From Ignavibacteriaceae bacterium (lineage in GTDB: Bacteria; Bacteroidota; Ignavibacteria; Ignavibacteriales; Ignavibacteriaceae), in the NCBI GenBank assembly GCA_031292455.1, contig JARLHC010000050.1:29892-93891 (forward strand): 64,000 nt of DNA, given 5' to 3'. The position numbers and the translations under genes are program-made. This document shows positions 1 to 8,736 of the stretch, piece by piece (within the stretch, counting starts at the first letter, position 1; each line of letters starts with the position of its first letter). Under the pieces are notes generated by a model, which was not told the DNA's origin, made no database searches, and saw only the letters and a program-made list of their open reading frames with translations.

Positions 1-2963
1 AGAATTATCCCTTTATTCTGATGCCCGTTAATTCTTACTCCTAATGGTTTATCAAATGCAAGATGCCTTGTATATTTTAATTCACTAACAGCCGGTTGCT
101 GTATCAACCAATCCCAGTCAACGAATCCAAGATGGTCCAAGGCGTTTACGGTAAAGTATCCCACTTTAAATGAAGTAATATTCTGAAAGAAGTGGGATCC
201 CTGCGAGGGAGTAACATTGAAATCCTTAAATCCTGATTCAACTATAACATTAGCACCTGAAATCTGATCCCAGGTTACGGGAATTCCAAGCCAATGATCG
301 AGGCTTCCCCATCTTCCTACCCCGATGAGTATATAGGGCTTTTTCAGAGCTAACAATTCAGTATTAAGCTGGCTAACTTCAAGTGCAACATCATGACTTT
401 TCCCTCGATCAAATTTCTGTATATCGACAACGACAATATCATAGATATCATTTACAGCTCCATTACCCAGAACCTGGCTACTCTGGCAAATAATATCTTC
501 CATATTTGCATTATCCACTTCCAGTTCTTCGATCTCACGGCTTATTACAAGGGGCCGCATCTGAAGCATAGCAAATTGTTTAGGTTTACCCGCAGGTGCA
601 TTCATATTCACGGCGAACTCAATTTCAATCGGGGTACCCATTCCCCAGGTTCCGAGCTCAAGAAGGAGGTCGAGGATTTCCGCAAGCTGGAAAGCGTTAT
701 GTTTTAATATAGGTGCAAAGCTTACCACACGATTTCCTTTCCGTGAAATCCCATCGTACACAGCATCATTTTCAGGAGAATAAGTTGAGCCCACGAGATT
801 CAGAGTCTGGTCTTTTTCGGCAGTAGAAAGTTCATATTTTACAACGAGTTCTTCAGGTTTATCATCTGATGTATGTTTTAATTTACCATTAAGATTAAGG
901 GCATAAAAATACTGCTGGGCATTCTTAATAGTTTCCTTAGTGGAAAAAAACTGGAGTAAATGTTTAGGATATTTTGGACAAAACCTAACGCAATTACCTC
1001 CATCTACGACAGTTTTGCCCAGTCCTAAAGCTACAAGTGCGATACCGTCAGTCGATTTTTGAGGAGGTACAGGATAGAAATTAAAAGATTTGGCAACTCC
1101 TGCGAAATCAGGGTAGTATCTTTCTTCATGGGGTGATCCAACAAGAAGCTGTATTATTACTGCCATCTTTTCTTCTTCAAGCCTGTATGAAGTAACTTTC
1201 ATATAATTCCTGGCAGCTTTGCAAAAAGTTGAAGCATAAACACATTTGATGCATTCCAGCAGCTCCTGCAGGCGGGTATCTATATCGCTGTTATTATTCG
1301 GAAGCATATATGTTTCATACACACCAGCGAACGGCTGAAACTGTGAATCTTCAAGGAGACTTGAAGACCTCACAGCGAGGGGTTCTTTTATAATTGCCAG
1401 AAAATCCCTTAGTTTATTTAGTATATCCAGCGGGAAGTGTTGGGCTTCAAGAAACCTTTTGAGAATTACTTTATCTTCCGGTTCATTTAAAGAAATATTT
1501 TCAAGGTGATTTATTTCCAGAAAATTATTAAAGACATCGGTTGCGATTACAATAGCCGAGGGCACTGTTATTTCAACATATTCAAACCTGTTTCTAATAT
1601 TATAGTTATTTATCAGGTTATTAATAAAGCCAAGGCCTCTTGCTTTACCACCGAGAGATCCTCCTCCCATACGAGCAAAGCTGTTTACCGGATCGAATAG
1701 ATCTTTATTAAAATCGCTGATCACTCCCCTCTGCCTGATAGTCTGATAAAATCTAAGTGAACTGATGAGGTCCTGTCTTAATTCTTCACCTGATTTGAAA
1801 TCAGTAACCTGACGTGGCCTTAAGCGATAAGCGAGCCAGAACTCAGTTCTAGCTTTTAGCCAGTTAGAGAAATGATTTCTTTCAGCGTGATAAAGGATGC
1901 TTTCAACTGGAACAGATTTTAACTGTTCCTCAAGAGTTATTAAATTGTGGGCACTTCCTACTTCTTTACCATCTGGTGTATAGAATATGAAATCGCCGAA
2001 CCCAAATCGTTCCATCATAAAATCTCTTAATTCATGAAGAAGTCGCGGGGAGTTTTTATGAATAAAAGAAGCACCTATCTCATGGGCTTTAGCCTCAAAA
2101 TCACGGTTACTAGACTGCATGAGAATCGGAATATCTTTATGTCTTTCTTTGACAGCAAGAGCAAATTTTAATCCTGCTTCCATATCCCTGATACCATTCT
2201 TCCTGAAATTAATGTCGGTGATTATACCAAGGACCGATTCTTGGAATTTTTCAAAGCAGTCCCATGCTTCCTCATAATTAGTACACAACAGAATTTTAGG
2301 TCTGGCCCTCATACGGAGGAATTTATGGGTCAGGTTAACACCCTCAGAGATTAGCCGCAGAGACTGGTTAAAGATCTCGGTATATATAATCGGAAGATAA
2401 GAGGAATAAAATTTAATATTATCCTCAACAAGGATTATGGCCTGAACGCCTGTTGATAGGATGTCATAATCGGCATTGAGCTTATCCTCAGCGTATTTAG
2501 TAATTGCGATAAGAAGCTTATAGTCACCAAGCCAAATAAAAATCCTATCAAATATGGATGTGTCATAATTACTTGTTAATTCTTTTCTTTCTTTATTGTC
2601 ATAAGCAAGAAGAATGATTGGAGTGTTAATCCCCTTAGCTTTTATTTTCTGGGCAAGTTTAATGACATGCATATCTTCAATATGCATAGTTGTGATAATC
2701 AAATCGAAGGAAGTTTCATCAAATAGTTCAAGAGCTTCTTCCCCGGTGGTAACATGAGTAATTTCAGGAGCTTGGCTTAAATTTAATATGCGATATTCTT
2801 CTCGTACAAGTTCGTATAACCTTCCATCTTCTTCGAATAGGTAGTTATCATATAAACTTGAGACGAGTAGAATTTCCCTTGTTTTGTGTCGCATTAACTT
2901 CTGGAAGTTATCGTACCTGTTAACGACAAGAGTTTCAATGTTCAACTGACTAAGTTTATCCAT
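1..2963 (-). CDS. Receiver-receiver-ATP-grasp (PEP synthase N-domain) protein, 3' end cut by window edge
   Basis: The reading frame is open from an ATG at 2963 to the left edge, about 987 codons with no stop, so the last residues lie outside the window. Residues about 28-160 look like a response-regulator receiver, but the usual phospho-Asp position reads IITTMHI, so it is probably degenerate. Residues about 222-320 look like a second receiver, with a candidate phospho-acceptor D250 (GIITDINF) and a conserved-type Lys at about 303 (FIHKNS). From about 425 onward it matches the PPDK/PEP-synthase nucleotide-binding domain: GGGSLGGKARG at 433-443, then VRSSSLLEDS and FAGVYET. I see no phosphohistidine domain (GGxTSHAA) and no PEP-binding barrel, so it is not a normal PEP synthase. 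The target of any phosphotransfer is unknown. Domain calls are confident; the function is not. No clear Shine-Dalgarno site precedes the ATG. Confidence 0.85.
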   Translation of the reverse strand, partial: MDKLSQLNIETLVVNRYDNFQKLMRHKTREILLVSSLYDNYLFEEDGRLYELVREEYRILNLSQAPEITHVTTGEEALELFDETSFDLIITTMHIEDMHVIKLAQKIKAKGINTPIILLAYDNKERKELTSNYDTSIFDRIFIWLGDYKLLIAITKYAEDKLNADYDILSTGVQAIILVEDNIKFYSSYLPIIYTEIFNQSLRLISEGVNLTHKFLRMRARPKILLCTNYEEAWDCFEKFQESVLGIITDINFRKNGIRDMEAGLKFALAVKERHKDIPILMQSSNRDFEAKAHEIGASFIHKNSPRLLHELRDFMMERFGFGDFIFYTPDGKEVGSAHNLITLEEQLKSVPVESILYHAERNHFSNWLKARTEFWLAYRLRPRQVTDFKSGEELRQDLISSLRFYQTIRQRGVISDFNKDLFDPVNSFARMGGGSLGGKARGLGFINNLINNYNIRNRFEYVEITVPSAIVIATDVFNNFLEINHLENISLNEPEDKVILKRFLEAQHFPLDILNKLRDFLAIIKEPLAVRSSSLLEDSQFQPFAGVYETYMLPNNNSDIDTRLQELLECIKCVYASTFCKAARNYMKVTSYRLEEEKMAVIIQLLVGSPHEERYYPDFAGVAKSFNFYPVPPQKSTDGIALVALGLGKTVVDGGNCVRFCPKYPKHLLQFFSTKETIKNAQQYFYALNLNGKLKHTSDDKPEELVVKYELSTAEKDQTLNLVGSTYSPENDAVYDGISRKGNRVVSFAPILKHNAFQLAEILDLLLELGTWGMGTPIEIEFAVNMNAPAGKPKQFAMLQMRPLVISREIEELEVDNANMEDIICQSSQVLGNGAVNDIYDIVVVDIQKFDRGKSHDVALEVSQLNTELLALKKPYILIGVGRWGSLDHWLGIPVTWDQISGANVIVESGFKDFNVTPSQGSHFFQNITSFKVGYFTVNALDHLGFVDWDWLIQQPAVSELKYTRHLAFDKPLGVRINGHQNKGII

Positions 2964-3140
2964 GGACTAAACAAATTATTAAAGAATTTAATTTATAAGA
3001 TTCTTAAATTTTTAATAAAAGTAAAGGATAATGAACCTATTTATTTTCATATACTAAAAACAGTGTGAAAAGGCGTCCGAAAAGTGCACAGAGCTTACTA
3101 AATGAAGGGATTTCTTGATAAAAAAGGAATGTATTATATA

Positions 3141-3172
3141 ATAAAGGCAGCCACAAAAAGAGCTGCCTTTAT
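3141..3172 (-). terminator. Rho-independent terminator after gdhA
   Basis: A perfect 11-bp inverted repeat (ATAAAGGCAGC at 3141-3151, GCTGCCTTTAT at 3162-3172) with a 10-nt loop sits 16 nt past the gdhA stop. Read on the minus strand it is followed by an AT-rich run. It separates gdhA from the receiver/ATP-grasp gene, which therefore probably has its own promoter. Confidence 0.75.
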
Positions 3173-3187
3173 AGAAACTGGCACGGA

Positions 3188-4528
3188 TTACACTAATCCC
3201 TGATCCATCATTGCATCAGCAACTTTAAGGAAGCCAGCAATATTAGCACCGCTTACATAATTACCTGGCGCATCGAATCTTTCAGCAGTTTCCAGGCAAG
3301 TATCGTGGATCTTTTTCATAATTTCATGAAGCCTGTGGTCAACTTCTTCTTTACCCCATGGAAGGCGCATACTATTCTGTGACATTTCAAGTCCTGATGT
3401 GGCTACCCCTCCAGCGTTGGAAGCTTTTCCGGGGGAGAACAGTATGTTATTATCTCTAAATACCTTATATGCTTCAATAGTAGTTGGCATATTAGCGCCT
3501 TCGCATACACAGATACAGCCGTTTTTAATCAATTCTTTTGCATCATCTTCAAAGATTTCATTTTGAGTCGCGCAAGGCATTGCTACATCTACCTTAACGC
3601 TCCATGCACGTTTACCTGGGTAGAAATCGACTTTGAATTTATCGGCATAATCCTTAACATTATCTTTAGCGCTTGCTCTCATCTGAAGCATATATTCGAT
3701 TTTCTCTCCTTTGATTCCATTTTTATCATAGATAAAACCATCGGGGCCAGATAAAGTAACAACCTTACCTCCCAGTTGGTCGATCTTTTGAACGGCGCCC
3801 CATGCAACGTTGCCAAAGCCGGATACAGCTACTGTTTTACTGCTAAAATCGTGCCCCTTAGTTTTCAGCATTTCCTGAGCAAAATAAACAGCACCATAGC
3901 CAGTAGCTTCAGGACGGATTAAAGATCCTCCCCAGTTTAAGCCTTTACCTGTTAATACTCCCGTAAATTCATTCTTTAATCTTTTGTACTGGCCAAATAA
4001 GTAGCCAATTTCCCTTCCACCTACACCAATATCGCCAGCAGGTACATCAGTATCAGGGCCAATATGACGGAACAATTCTGTCATAAAGCTCTGGCAGAAT
4101 CTCATAACTTCATTATCACTTTTTCCTTTCGGATCAAAATCAGAACCACCTTTACCGCCTCCCATAGGAAGGGTAGTGAGGCTGTTTTTGAATACCTGTT
4201 CAAATGCAAGAAATTTTAGGATACCGGGTGTAACGGACGGGTGAAATCTTAAACCGCCCTTATAAGGACCGATAGCGCTATTCATTTCAATTCTATAGCC
4301 CCGGTTTATCTGAATTTCACCCTGATCATCCATCCAAGGGACCCGGAAAGATATCATTCTTTCAGGTTCAACCATTCTTTCCAGAATTTTTGCAGTTTTA
4401 TATTCCGGATGGCGTTCAAGCACTATTTCAAGGGATTCCACTACCTCTTCAACTGCCTGATGAAATTCAGGTTCGCTGGGATTCTGTTTTCGAACTTTTG
4501 CTAACAGCTTATTAATGTACTCGGACAT
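3188..4528 (-). CDS. gdhA: NADP-type glutamate dehydrogenase
   Basis: 446 aa, the usual length of the hexameric small glutamate dehydrogenases that interconvert 2-oxoglutarate plus ammonium and glutamate in the cytoplasm. Visible hallmarks are K90 in YKGGLRFHPS (substrate binding), the catalytic lysine K126 in PMGGGKGGSDFDP, D166 in VPAGDIGVGGREIGY, and the Rossmann dinucleotide loop VSGFGNVAWG at about 236-244. The overall sequence resembles the NADP-dependent GdhA class, but I cannot settle cofactor choice by eye. The ATG at 4528 is preceded by TGAGG at suitable spacing. It is a single-gene unit ending at a strong hairpin. With glnD at 8737-11307 it points to nitrogen assimilation functions in this region, though they are not co-transcribed. 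Confidence 0.96.
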   Translation of the reverse strand: MSEYINKLLAKVRKQNPSEPEFHQAVEEVVESLEIVLERHPEYKTAKILERMVEPERMISFRVPWMDDQGEIQINRGYRIEMNSAIGPYKGGLRFHPSVTPGILKFLAFEQVFKNSLTTLPMGGGKGGSDFDPKGKSDNEVMRFCQSFMTELFRHIGPDTDVPAGDIGVGGREIGYLFGQYKRLKNEFTGVLTGKGLNWGGSLIRPEATGYGAVYFAQEMLKTKGHDFSSKTVAVSGFGNVAWGAVQKIDQLGGKVVTLSGPDGFIYDKNGIKGEKIEYMLQMRASAKDNVKDYADKFKVDFYPGKRAWSVKVDVAMPCATQNEIFEDDAKELIKNGCICVCEGANMPTTIEAYKVFRDNNILFSPGKASNAGGVATSGLEMSQNSMRLPWGKEEVDHRLHEIMKKIHDTCLETAERFDAPGNYVSGANIAGFLKVADAMMDQGLV

Positions 4529-4743
4529 AAAAACCTCATTTAAATTTTGTTATATAAAATCTTTAATTGGATAAATCTAAGGAGAAGAGAAAATAGGGTA
4601 TGCATATCTAAATTAGTCTCATCACCCTTATAAATATTAATTACAACATTAAAATTAGTAATTATATTAATGAAAACCCTAAATTAAGGGGGAAGAAATA
4701 TGTGAAATCAGGTGTTATTTAATTAAAAAAGATAATAAACAGA

Positions 4744-6171
4744 CTAAATTATAGGAAGGATAACGGAGAATTTAGTTTCTTTTCCGGGGACTGAAGTGAC
4801 AGTAAGGTCAGCATCATGCCATTCGCAAATTGCTTTGACTACAGAGAGACCAAGGCCGACACCCCCAGTTTTTCTGCTTCTTGAGGATTCAACTCTATAG
4901 AACCTATCAAATATTTTCGGGATTGATTCATTAGGTATCCCATCTCCGTAATTGAGTATAGTTACTTTTACTTTATCATCATTCCAGATCTCTGAAATTA
5001 TAATTACGGATTTGTTTTCTTCTCCATATTTAAGAGCGTTATCAATAAGATTCGAAAATGCTTGGATCATCAGTTCCCGATCTATTAAGACGTAACAATG
5101 AGTAGTTGAATTGACGATAATCCTGATATTTTTTTCCTGTCCGAGTGTTTTGAAATTCTGACCAAGATGGAAGAGGAAGTCATCGATATCGATCTCAGTT
5201 TTTTTCAAGCTAACAAGATTATTGTCTATCTTTGAAATAAAGAAGAGGTTATCGACAATTTTTATTAATCTTAAAGTTTCCTCGTAGCAGCTATTGATGA
5301 CCTCGACGTATTGTTCAGGTGTTTTTTTAGATTTAAGAGCAAGTTCAGTTTCTCCTCTCAGGATAGTCAGCGGAGTTTTGAGTTCGTGTGCAGCTGAAAT
5401 AGAGAACTGATTCATATAATCGATTGAAACTTTAATTCTTCTTATCATCTCATTCATTTTCCTGACGAGTCTTCCGTATTCATCGTTAAACTCCTCGCCT
5501 TCTATTCTTTCATACATATTCTGAGCAGTGATCTCTTCTGTCTTTTTTATAATTGCATCAATTCTTGAAAGTGATTTCTGTGAAATCAAAGCTCCACCAA
5601 TAATTGAGATAATTAAAAACAAAGGAGCTAATATTTTATAGGACTCGGCAACACTACCCAAAGTTTCGATAATATGTTCTTTTGGAAAAGCTACTACTAC
5701 TTTATATCTGCTATTATTCAATTGAACGGCTCGTATAGCTCTTTTTGAGAGGGTTGAATCACGGAAGTCAAATATATTATATTCATCAGTTTTATCAGGG
5801 AAGGATAATTTGTGTTCATACAAACTGGCAGATTTAAATATAATTTTATTTCTTAAATTGATCTGGATATAATTATTTCTTCTGTCAAAAGCTACTTCAT
5901 CGAATATCTCATCCCAGACAAGATCTTCGGGGGCATTATAAATGGAGTCAGGGACGAATTCATCAAAATCGACTTTCTTTTCGGAAACGATTCTCATAAT
6001 AGCGGTAGCCTGCTTGGTAAGAGAGACATCAAGATTTTTGATTAGCGTATTATAGAGTTGATAATAAATAAGTCCGCCGAGCAGAAGTTCAAGGAGAAAA
6101 AATATAAAAGAATACCACAGAGTAGTTTTAAAGCGAGTAGTATTTATGAAGAGCTTTATTTTCTGCAACAT
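4744..6171 (-). CDS. Membrane sensor histidine kinase (HisKA type)
   Basis: 475 aa. Two membrane helices (about 17-38 and 180-198) enclose a periplasmic sensor of about 140 residues. A HAMP-like linker follows, then HisKA with H262 in SISAAHELKTPL, an N-box around N378 (NLIDNALKYG) and the G-boxes GDGIPN and GGVGLGLSVVK. The layout is that of the Cus/Qse-like partners of OmpR-family regulators. It lies 18 nt downstream of the response regulator 6190-6867, so the two are almost certainly co-transcribed cognates. The periplasmic domain gives no recognisable ligand family, so the signal is unknown. No terminator of quality is visible after the stop. Confidence 0.93.
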   Translation of the reverse strand: MLQKIKLFINTTRFKTTLWYSFIFFLLELLLGGLIYYQLYNTLIKNLDVSLTKQATAIMRIVSEKKVDFDEFVPDSIYNAPEDLVWDEIFDEVAFDRRNNYIQINLRNKIIFKSASLYEHKLSFPDKTDEYNIFDFRDSTLSKRAIRAVQLNNSRYKVVVAFPKEHIIETLGSVAESYKILAPLFLIISIIGGALISQKSLSRIDAIIKKTEEITAQNMYERIEGEEFNDEYGRLVRKMNEMIRRIKVSIDYMNQFSISAAHELKTPLTILRGETELALKSKKTPEQYVEVINSCYEETLRLIKIVDNLFFISKIDNNLVSLKKTEIDIDDFLFHLGQNFKTLGQEKNIRIIVNSTTHCYVLIDRELMIQAFSNLIDNALKYGEENKSVIIISEIWNDDKVKVTILNYGDGIPNESIPKIFDRFYRVESSRSRKTGGVGLGLSVVKAICEWHDADLTVTSVPGKETKFSVILPII

Positions 6172-6189
6172 AACCGGGAACTAACATGC

Positions 6190-6867
6190 TTAATCATCTT
6201 TCATCATATAACCGGCGCCTCTTATGGTTTGAATCAGAGGTTTACTGGAATCACAATTTATCTTGGATCTGAGTTTATTAATATAGACATCTATGATATT
6301 AGTCTCAGTATCGAAGTGATAATCATAAACATGCTCAACAAGTTTAGTGCGGGAAACCACCCTGTTTTTATTTCGCATGAGATATTCTAGAATAGAATAT
6401 TCTTTAGGAGTTAAAATAATTTCTTTATCCTTTATCTTAACATTGTGAGACTGCAGATCAAGGATAAGATCCCCAATTTTTAAACCAATTGATTTATTTT
6501 GTTCTTTTCTTCTTAATAAAGCACGGATTCTTGCGAGTAGTTCTTCAAATGCAAATGGTTTTGTTAGATAATCGTCGGCTCCGGAATCCAAACCTATAAT
6601 TTTATCCTGAATAGTTTCCTTAACAGTTAAAAGGAGAATCGGAGTTGTAATTTCTTTTTTTCTTAATTCCCTTGTAACCGTTATTCCATCTATATAGGGA
6701 AGCATAACATCCAGGACAATCAAGTCATATTCCTCCTTAGAGGCAAGTTCAAAGCCATCCCTGCCATTGAGGGCTACATCAACAGCATAAAACTCCTCTT
6801 CCAACCCCTTTTTAATGAAATTGGCTACTTTTTTCTCATCTTCAATTATAAGAATTCTCATGCTCAT
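6190..6867 (-). CDS. OmpR/PhoB-family response regulator
   Basis: 225 aa. An N-terminal receiver has the acidic pair at E9-D10, phospho-acceptor D53 (LIVLDVMLPYIDG) and Lys in DYLTKPFAFEE. A C-terminal winged helix follows, with RVVSRTKLVEHVYDY and a terminal RGAGYMM typical of OmpR-family DNA binding. It is the first gene of a regulator-kinase pair. The start could be M1 or M3 (MSMRILII). No Shine-Dalgarno site is visible because the 5' side is the poly-U tail of the hairpin at 6881-6910. Expression may therefore depend on readthrough of that terminator or on a promoter embedded in it. Confidence 0.94.
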   Translation of the reverse strand: MSMRILIIEDEKKVANFIKKGLEEEFYAVDVALNGRDGFELASKEEYDLIVLDVMLPYIDGITVTRELRKKEITTPILLLTVKETIQDKIIGLDSGADDYLTKPFAFEELLARIRALLRRKEQNKSIGLKIGDLILDLQSHNVKIKDKEIILTPKEYSILEYLMRNKNRVVSRTKLVEHVYDYHFDTETNIIDVYINKLRSKINCDSSKPLIQTIRGAGYMMKDD

Positions 6868-6880
6868 AATTTAATAAAAA

Positions 6881-6910
6881 AAAAGGAGAGTTATGAAAAA
6901 CTCTCCTTTT
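6881..6910 (-). terminator. Strong hairpin terminator between the Lys-rich gene and the two-component genes
   Basis: A perfect 12-bp inverted repeat (AAAAGGAGAGTT at 6881-6892, AACTCTCCTTTT at 6899-6910) has a 6-nt loop. On the minus strand a run of T follows. It ends only 13 nt before the response-regulator start codon, so it could act as an attenuator for the downstream pair. Confidence 0.8.
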
Positions 6911-6932
6911 AAGCTTAGCTTAAGAAATTAAT

Positions 6933-7238
6933 TTAATTCTTTTCAGGTGCTTTTTCTTCAGTTTTAATCTTTTTAGATGCTTTGGTGGTCTTCACCTTTT
7001 TGCCATCTTTCTCTGGGGTCTTAACATCTTTTTTCTCAACATTTTTATCGGCCTGAATAAATTTCTCTTTACTTGAAACTTTCTTCATACCAGGTTTTTT
7101 CTCTGTCTTAGGAGCTTTTGGATCGGTTATTTGCTCTTTTTTATCAACTTTTTTAGTATCGTTTTGAGCATAGACATTAAAAGTAATGCTAAGTACGAAA
7201 GCAGTAAGAACTGCCGCAGTAAGAATACGAATCTTCAT
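6933..7238 (-). CDS. Small lysine-rich exported protein
   Basis: 101 aa. Residues 1-24 form a signal peptide (basic start MKIR, hydrophobic core, VYAQ cleavage region). The mature part of about 77 residues is low-complexity and dominated by Lys, Glu, Thr and Pro, with repeated KK, EKK and PEK units, so it should be disordered, highly charged and periplasmic. I recognise no family. It lies directly upstream of, and in the same orientation as, the OmpR/HisKA pair, separated by a strong hairpin. Being a target of, or accessory to, that system is a reasonable guess but unproven. The Lys/Pro bias resembles bacterial histone-H1-like tails, but the signal peptide argues against a DNA role. Confidence 0.75.
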   Translation of the reverse strand: MKIRILTAAVLTAFVLSITFNVYAQNDTKKVDKKEQITDPKAPKTEKKPGMKKVSSKEKFIQADKNVEKKDVKTPEKDGKKVKTTKASKKIKTEEKAPEKN

Positions 7239-7469
7239 TTTTTGTCCTTTATTTTATTTGAATTTGTTAAATACTTGATAAATGTGTGGAGAAAAAATAG
7301 GTGAACACTATTAAGTAATCCTTAACTATAGATTAAATAAACTTAATGATTGTAATAGCTTAATAATGAAAAAGGTTGATATAACTCAATTTGCTTACAG
7401 ATAAAGTTATTTAATTTTTGTATATAGAATGATGAAAGTTTAGGTTTAATCAATAACTTAGGAGAAATT

Positions 7470-7898
7470 ATGCCCATAAGAAAAGCCAGTGCTGTCTGGA
7501 AAGGGAACTTAAAAGACGGTAGCGGAAATATCAATACCGAATCCGGAACATTAAAGAATACAGCTTTCAATTTTGTATCCCGTTTTGAAACTGGAAATCA
7601 AACAAATCCTGAAGAATTATTAGGTGCAGCACATTCAGCCTGCTTTTCAATGGCTCTTGCAAACTCTTTAGCAAGCGCTGGTTTTAAAGTTAATTCAGTT
7701 AGTACAGAAGATAAGGTCCATATTGAGAAGCTTGAGTCCGGCTTTACTATAACAAAGATTGAAATGAATTCTGAGGCAGATGTCGAAGGAATTGATAATG
7801 CTACTTTTCAGAGGCATGCTAATGAAACTAAAACAGGTTGCCCCGTATCCAAAGCGTTAAATGTAAAAGAAATCATTCTAAATGCGAAACTGAAATAA
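7470..7898 (+). CDS. OsmC/Ohr-family peroxiredoxin-like protein
   Basis: 142 aa, the normal size for the OsmC fold, cytoplasmic thiol peroxidases that reduce organic hydroperoxides. Both redox cysteines are present: C58 in GAAHSACFSMAL and C124 in TKTGCPVSKAL. The ATG at 7470 is preceded by TTAGGAGAAATT, a good Shine-Dalgarno site. It is a single gene that meets murI head-on with 3 nt between stop codons. It looks closer to OsmC than to Ohr from the N-terminal KASAVWKG motif, but subfamily assignment by eye is tentative. Confidence 0.9.
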   Translation: MPIRKASAVWKGNLKDGSGNINTESGTLKNTAFNFVSRFETGNQTNPEELLGAAHSACFSMALANSLASAGFKVNSVSTEDKVHIEKLESGFTITKIEMNSEADVEGIDNATFQRHANETKTGCPVSKALNVKEIILNAKLK

Positions 7899-7901
7899 GC
7901 A

Positions 7902-8726
7902 TTAACCGGTTAAAGACTCTACATCTATTTTTTGAACTTCGGATATAGGTCTCCCTAGAAATAGTTCAGCTAATTCTTTAAATTTCATGGGGATATCGCT
8001 AACAAAGAATGATTGATTCCCTATAGCAAATTTATTAGTAAGGAGGTTATATCTTTCGAGTTCCTCCTTTACTGACTCGGCGGCTGCGATTCCTGAATCT
8101 ATCAATTTTACATCTTTTCCGACAACGTACTGGATTACCTCTGCAAGAATAGGATAATGGGTGCATCCTAAAACAAGTGTATCTATACCTATTTTGCCAA
8201 ATTCGAGAAGATATTCTTCTGCTATTTCATAAGTAGCCTTATGTTTAGTCCACCCTTCTTCAGCAAGAGGTACAAAAAGGGGGCATGCCCGTTCAAAGAC
8301 ATACAGGGATGGATCATTTCTTTTTATCTTTTTTGAATATGCCTGGTTGCTTATTGTAGAACGCGTTCCTATAACCCCGATCTTTTTATTTTTTGAATGA
8401 AGTGATGCCATTCTGGCACCTGGGTCGATCATTCCGATAATGGGGATATCAAATCTGCTTTTCAGCTGATCCAAAGCAATTGAAGATACAGTATTACACG
8501 CGACTACAAGCGCCTTAATGTTTTTATGCATCAGGAACTTGGCATCCTGTAAACCGTAATCTATTATCGTATCGTTTGATTTAGAACCATAAGGCACCCG
8601 GGCCGTATCGCCAAAATATACAATGTCTTCCTGAGGAAGATATGAAGCAATTCTTTTAACAACCGTTAATCCGCCAATTCCGGAATCAAAGACTCCTATC
8701 GGCTTTTCTTTTTCCATAAAATTCAA
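7902..8726 (-). CDS. murI: Glutamate racemase
   Basis: 274 aa. It interconverts L- and D-glutamate for peptidoglycan in the cytoplasm. Visible are the start motif IGVFDSGIGGLTVVKRI (D14, S15), GDTARVPYGSKS, and the two catalytic cysteines C77 (VVACNTVSS) and C188 (LVLGCTHYPIL). Two starts are possible: TTG at 8726, which has AAAGG at about 7 nt spacing, or ATG at 8717. I favour the TTG because of the spacing. It is the last gene of queC-queF-glnD-murI, 10 nt after glnD. Confidence 0.95.
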   Translation of the reverse strand: MNFMEKEKPIGVFDSGIGGLTVVKRIASYLPQEDIVYFGDTARVPYGSKSNDTIIDYGLQDAKFLMHKNIKALVVACNTVSSIALDQLKSRFDIPIIGMIDPGARMASLHSKNKKIGVIGTRSTISNQAYSKKIKRNDPSLYVFERACPLFVPLAEEGWTKHKATYEIAEEYLLEFGKIGIDTLVLGCTHYPILAEVIQYVVGKDVKLIDSGIAAAESVKEELERYNLLTNKFAIGNQSFFVSDIPMKFKELAELFLGRPISEVQKIDVESLTG

Positions 8727-8736
8727 ATAATTGCCT

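Noticed and set aside
393..707. Plus-strand ORF of about 100 aa inside the left-edge gene
   Set aside because: It lies antisense to a well-supported coding frame with strong domain motifs and has no family resemblance or ribosome binding site.
1..2963. Ordinary phosphoenolpyruvate synthase
   Set aside because: The ATP-grasp part is there, but no phosphohistidine GGxTSHA motif or PEP-binding barrel is seen and two receiver-like domains are added at the front.
7902..7913. Perfect palindrome TTAACCGGTTAA as an operator
   Set aside because: It coincides with the last codons and stop of murI at a convergent junction, which is enough to explain it; no second copy seen.
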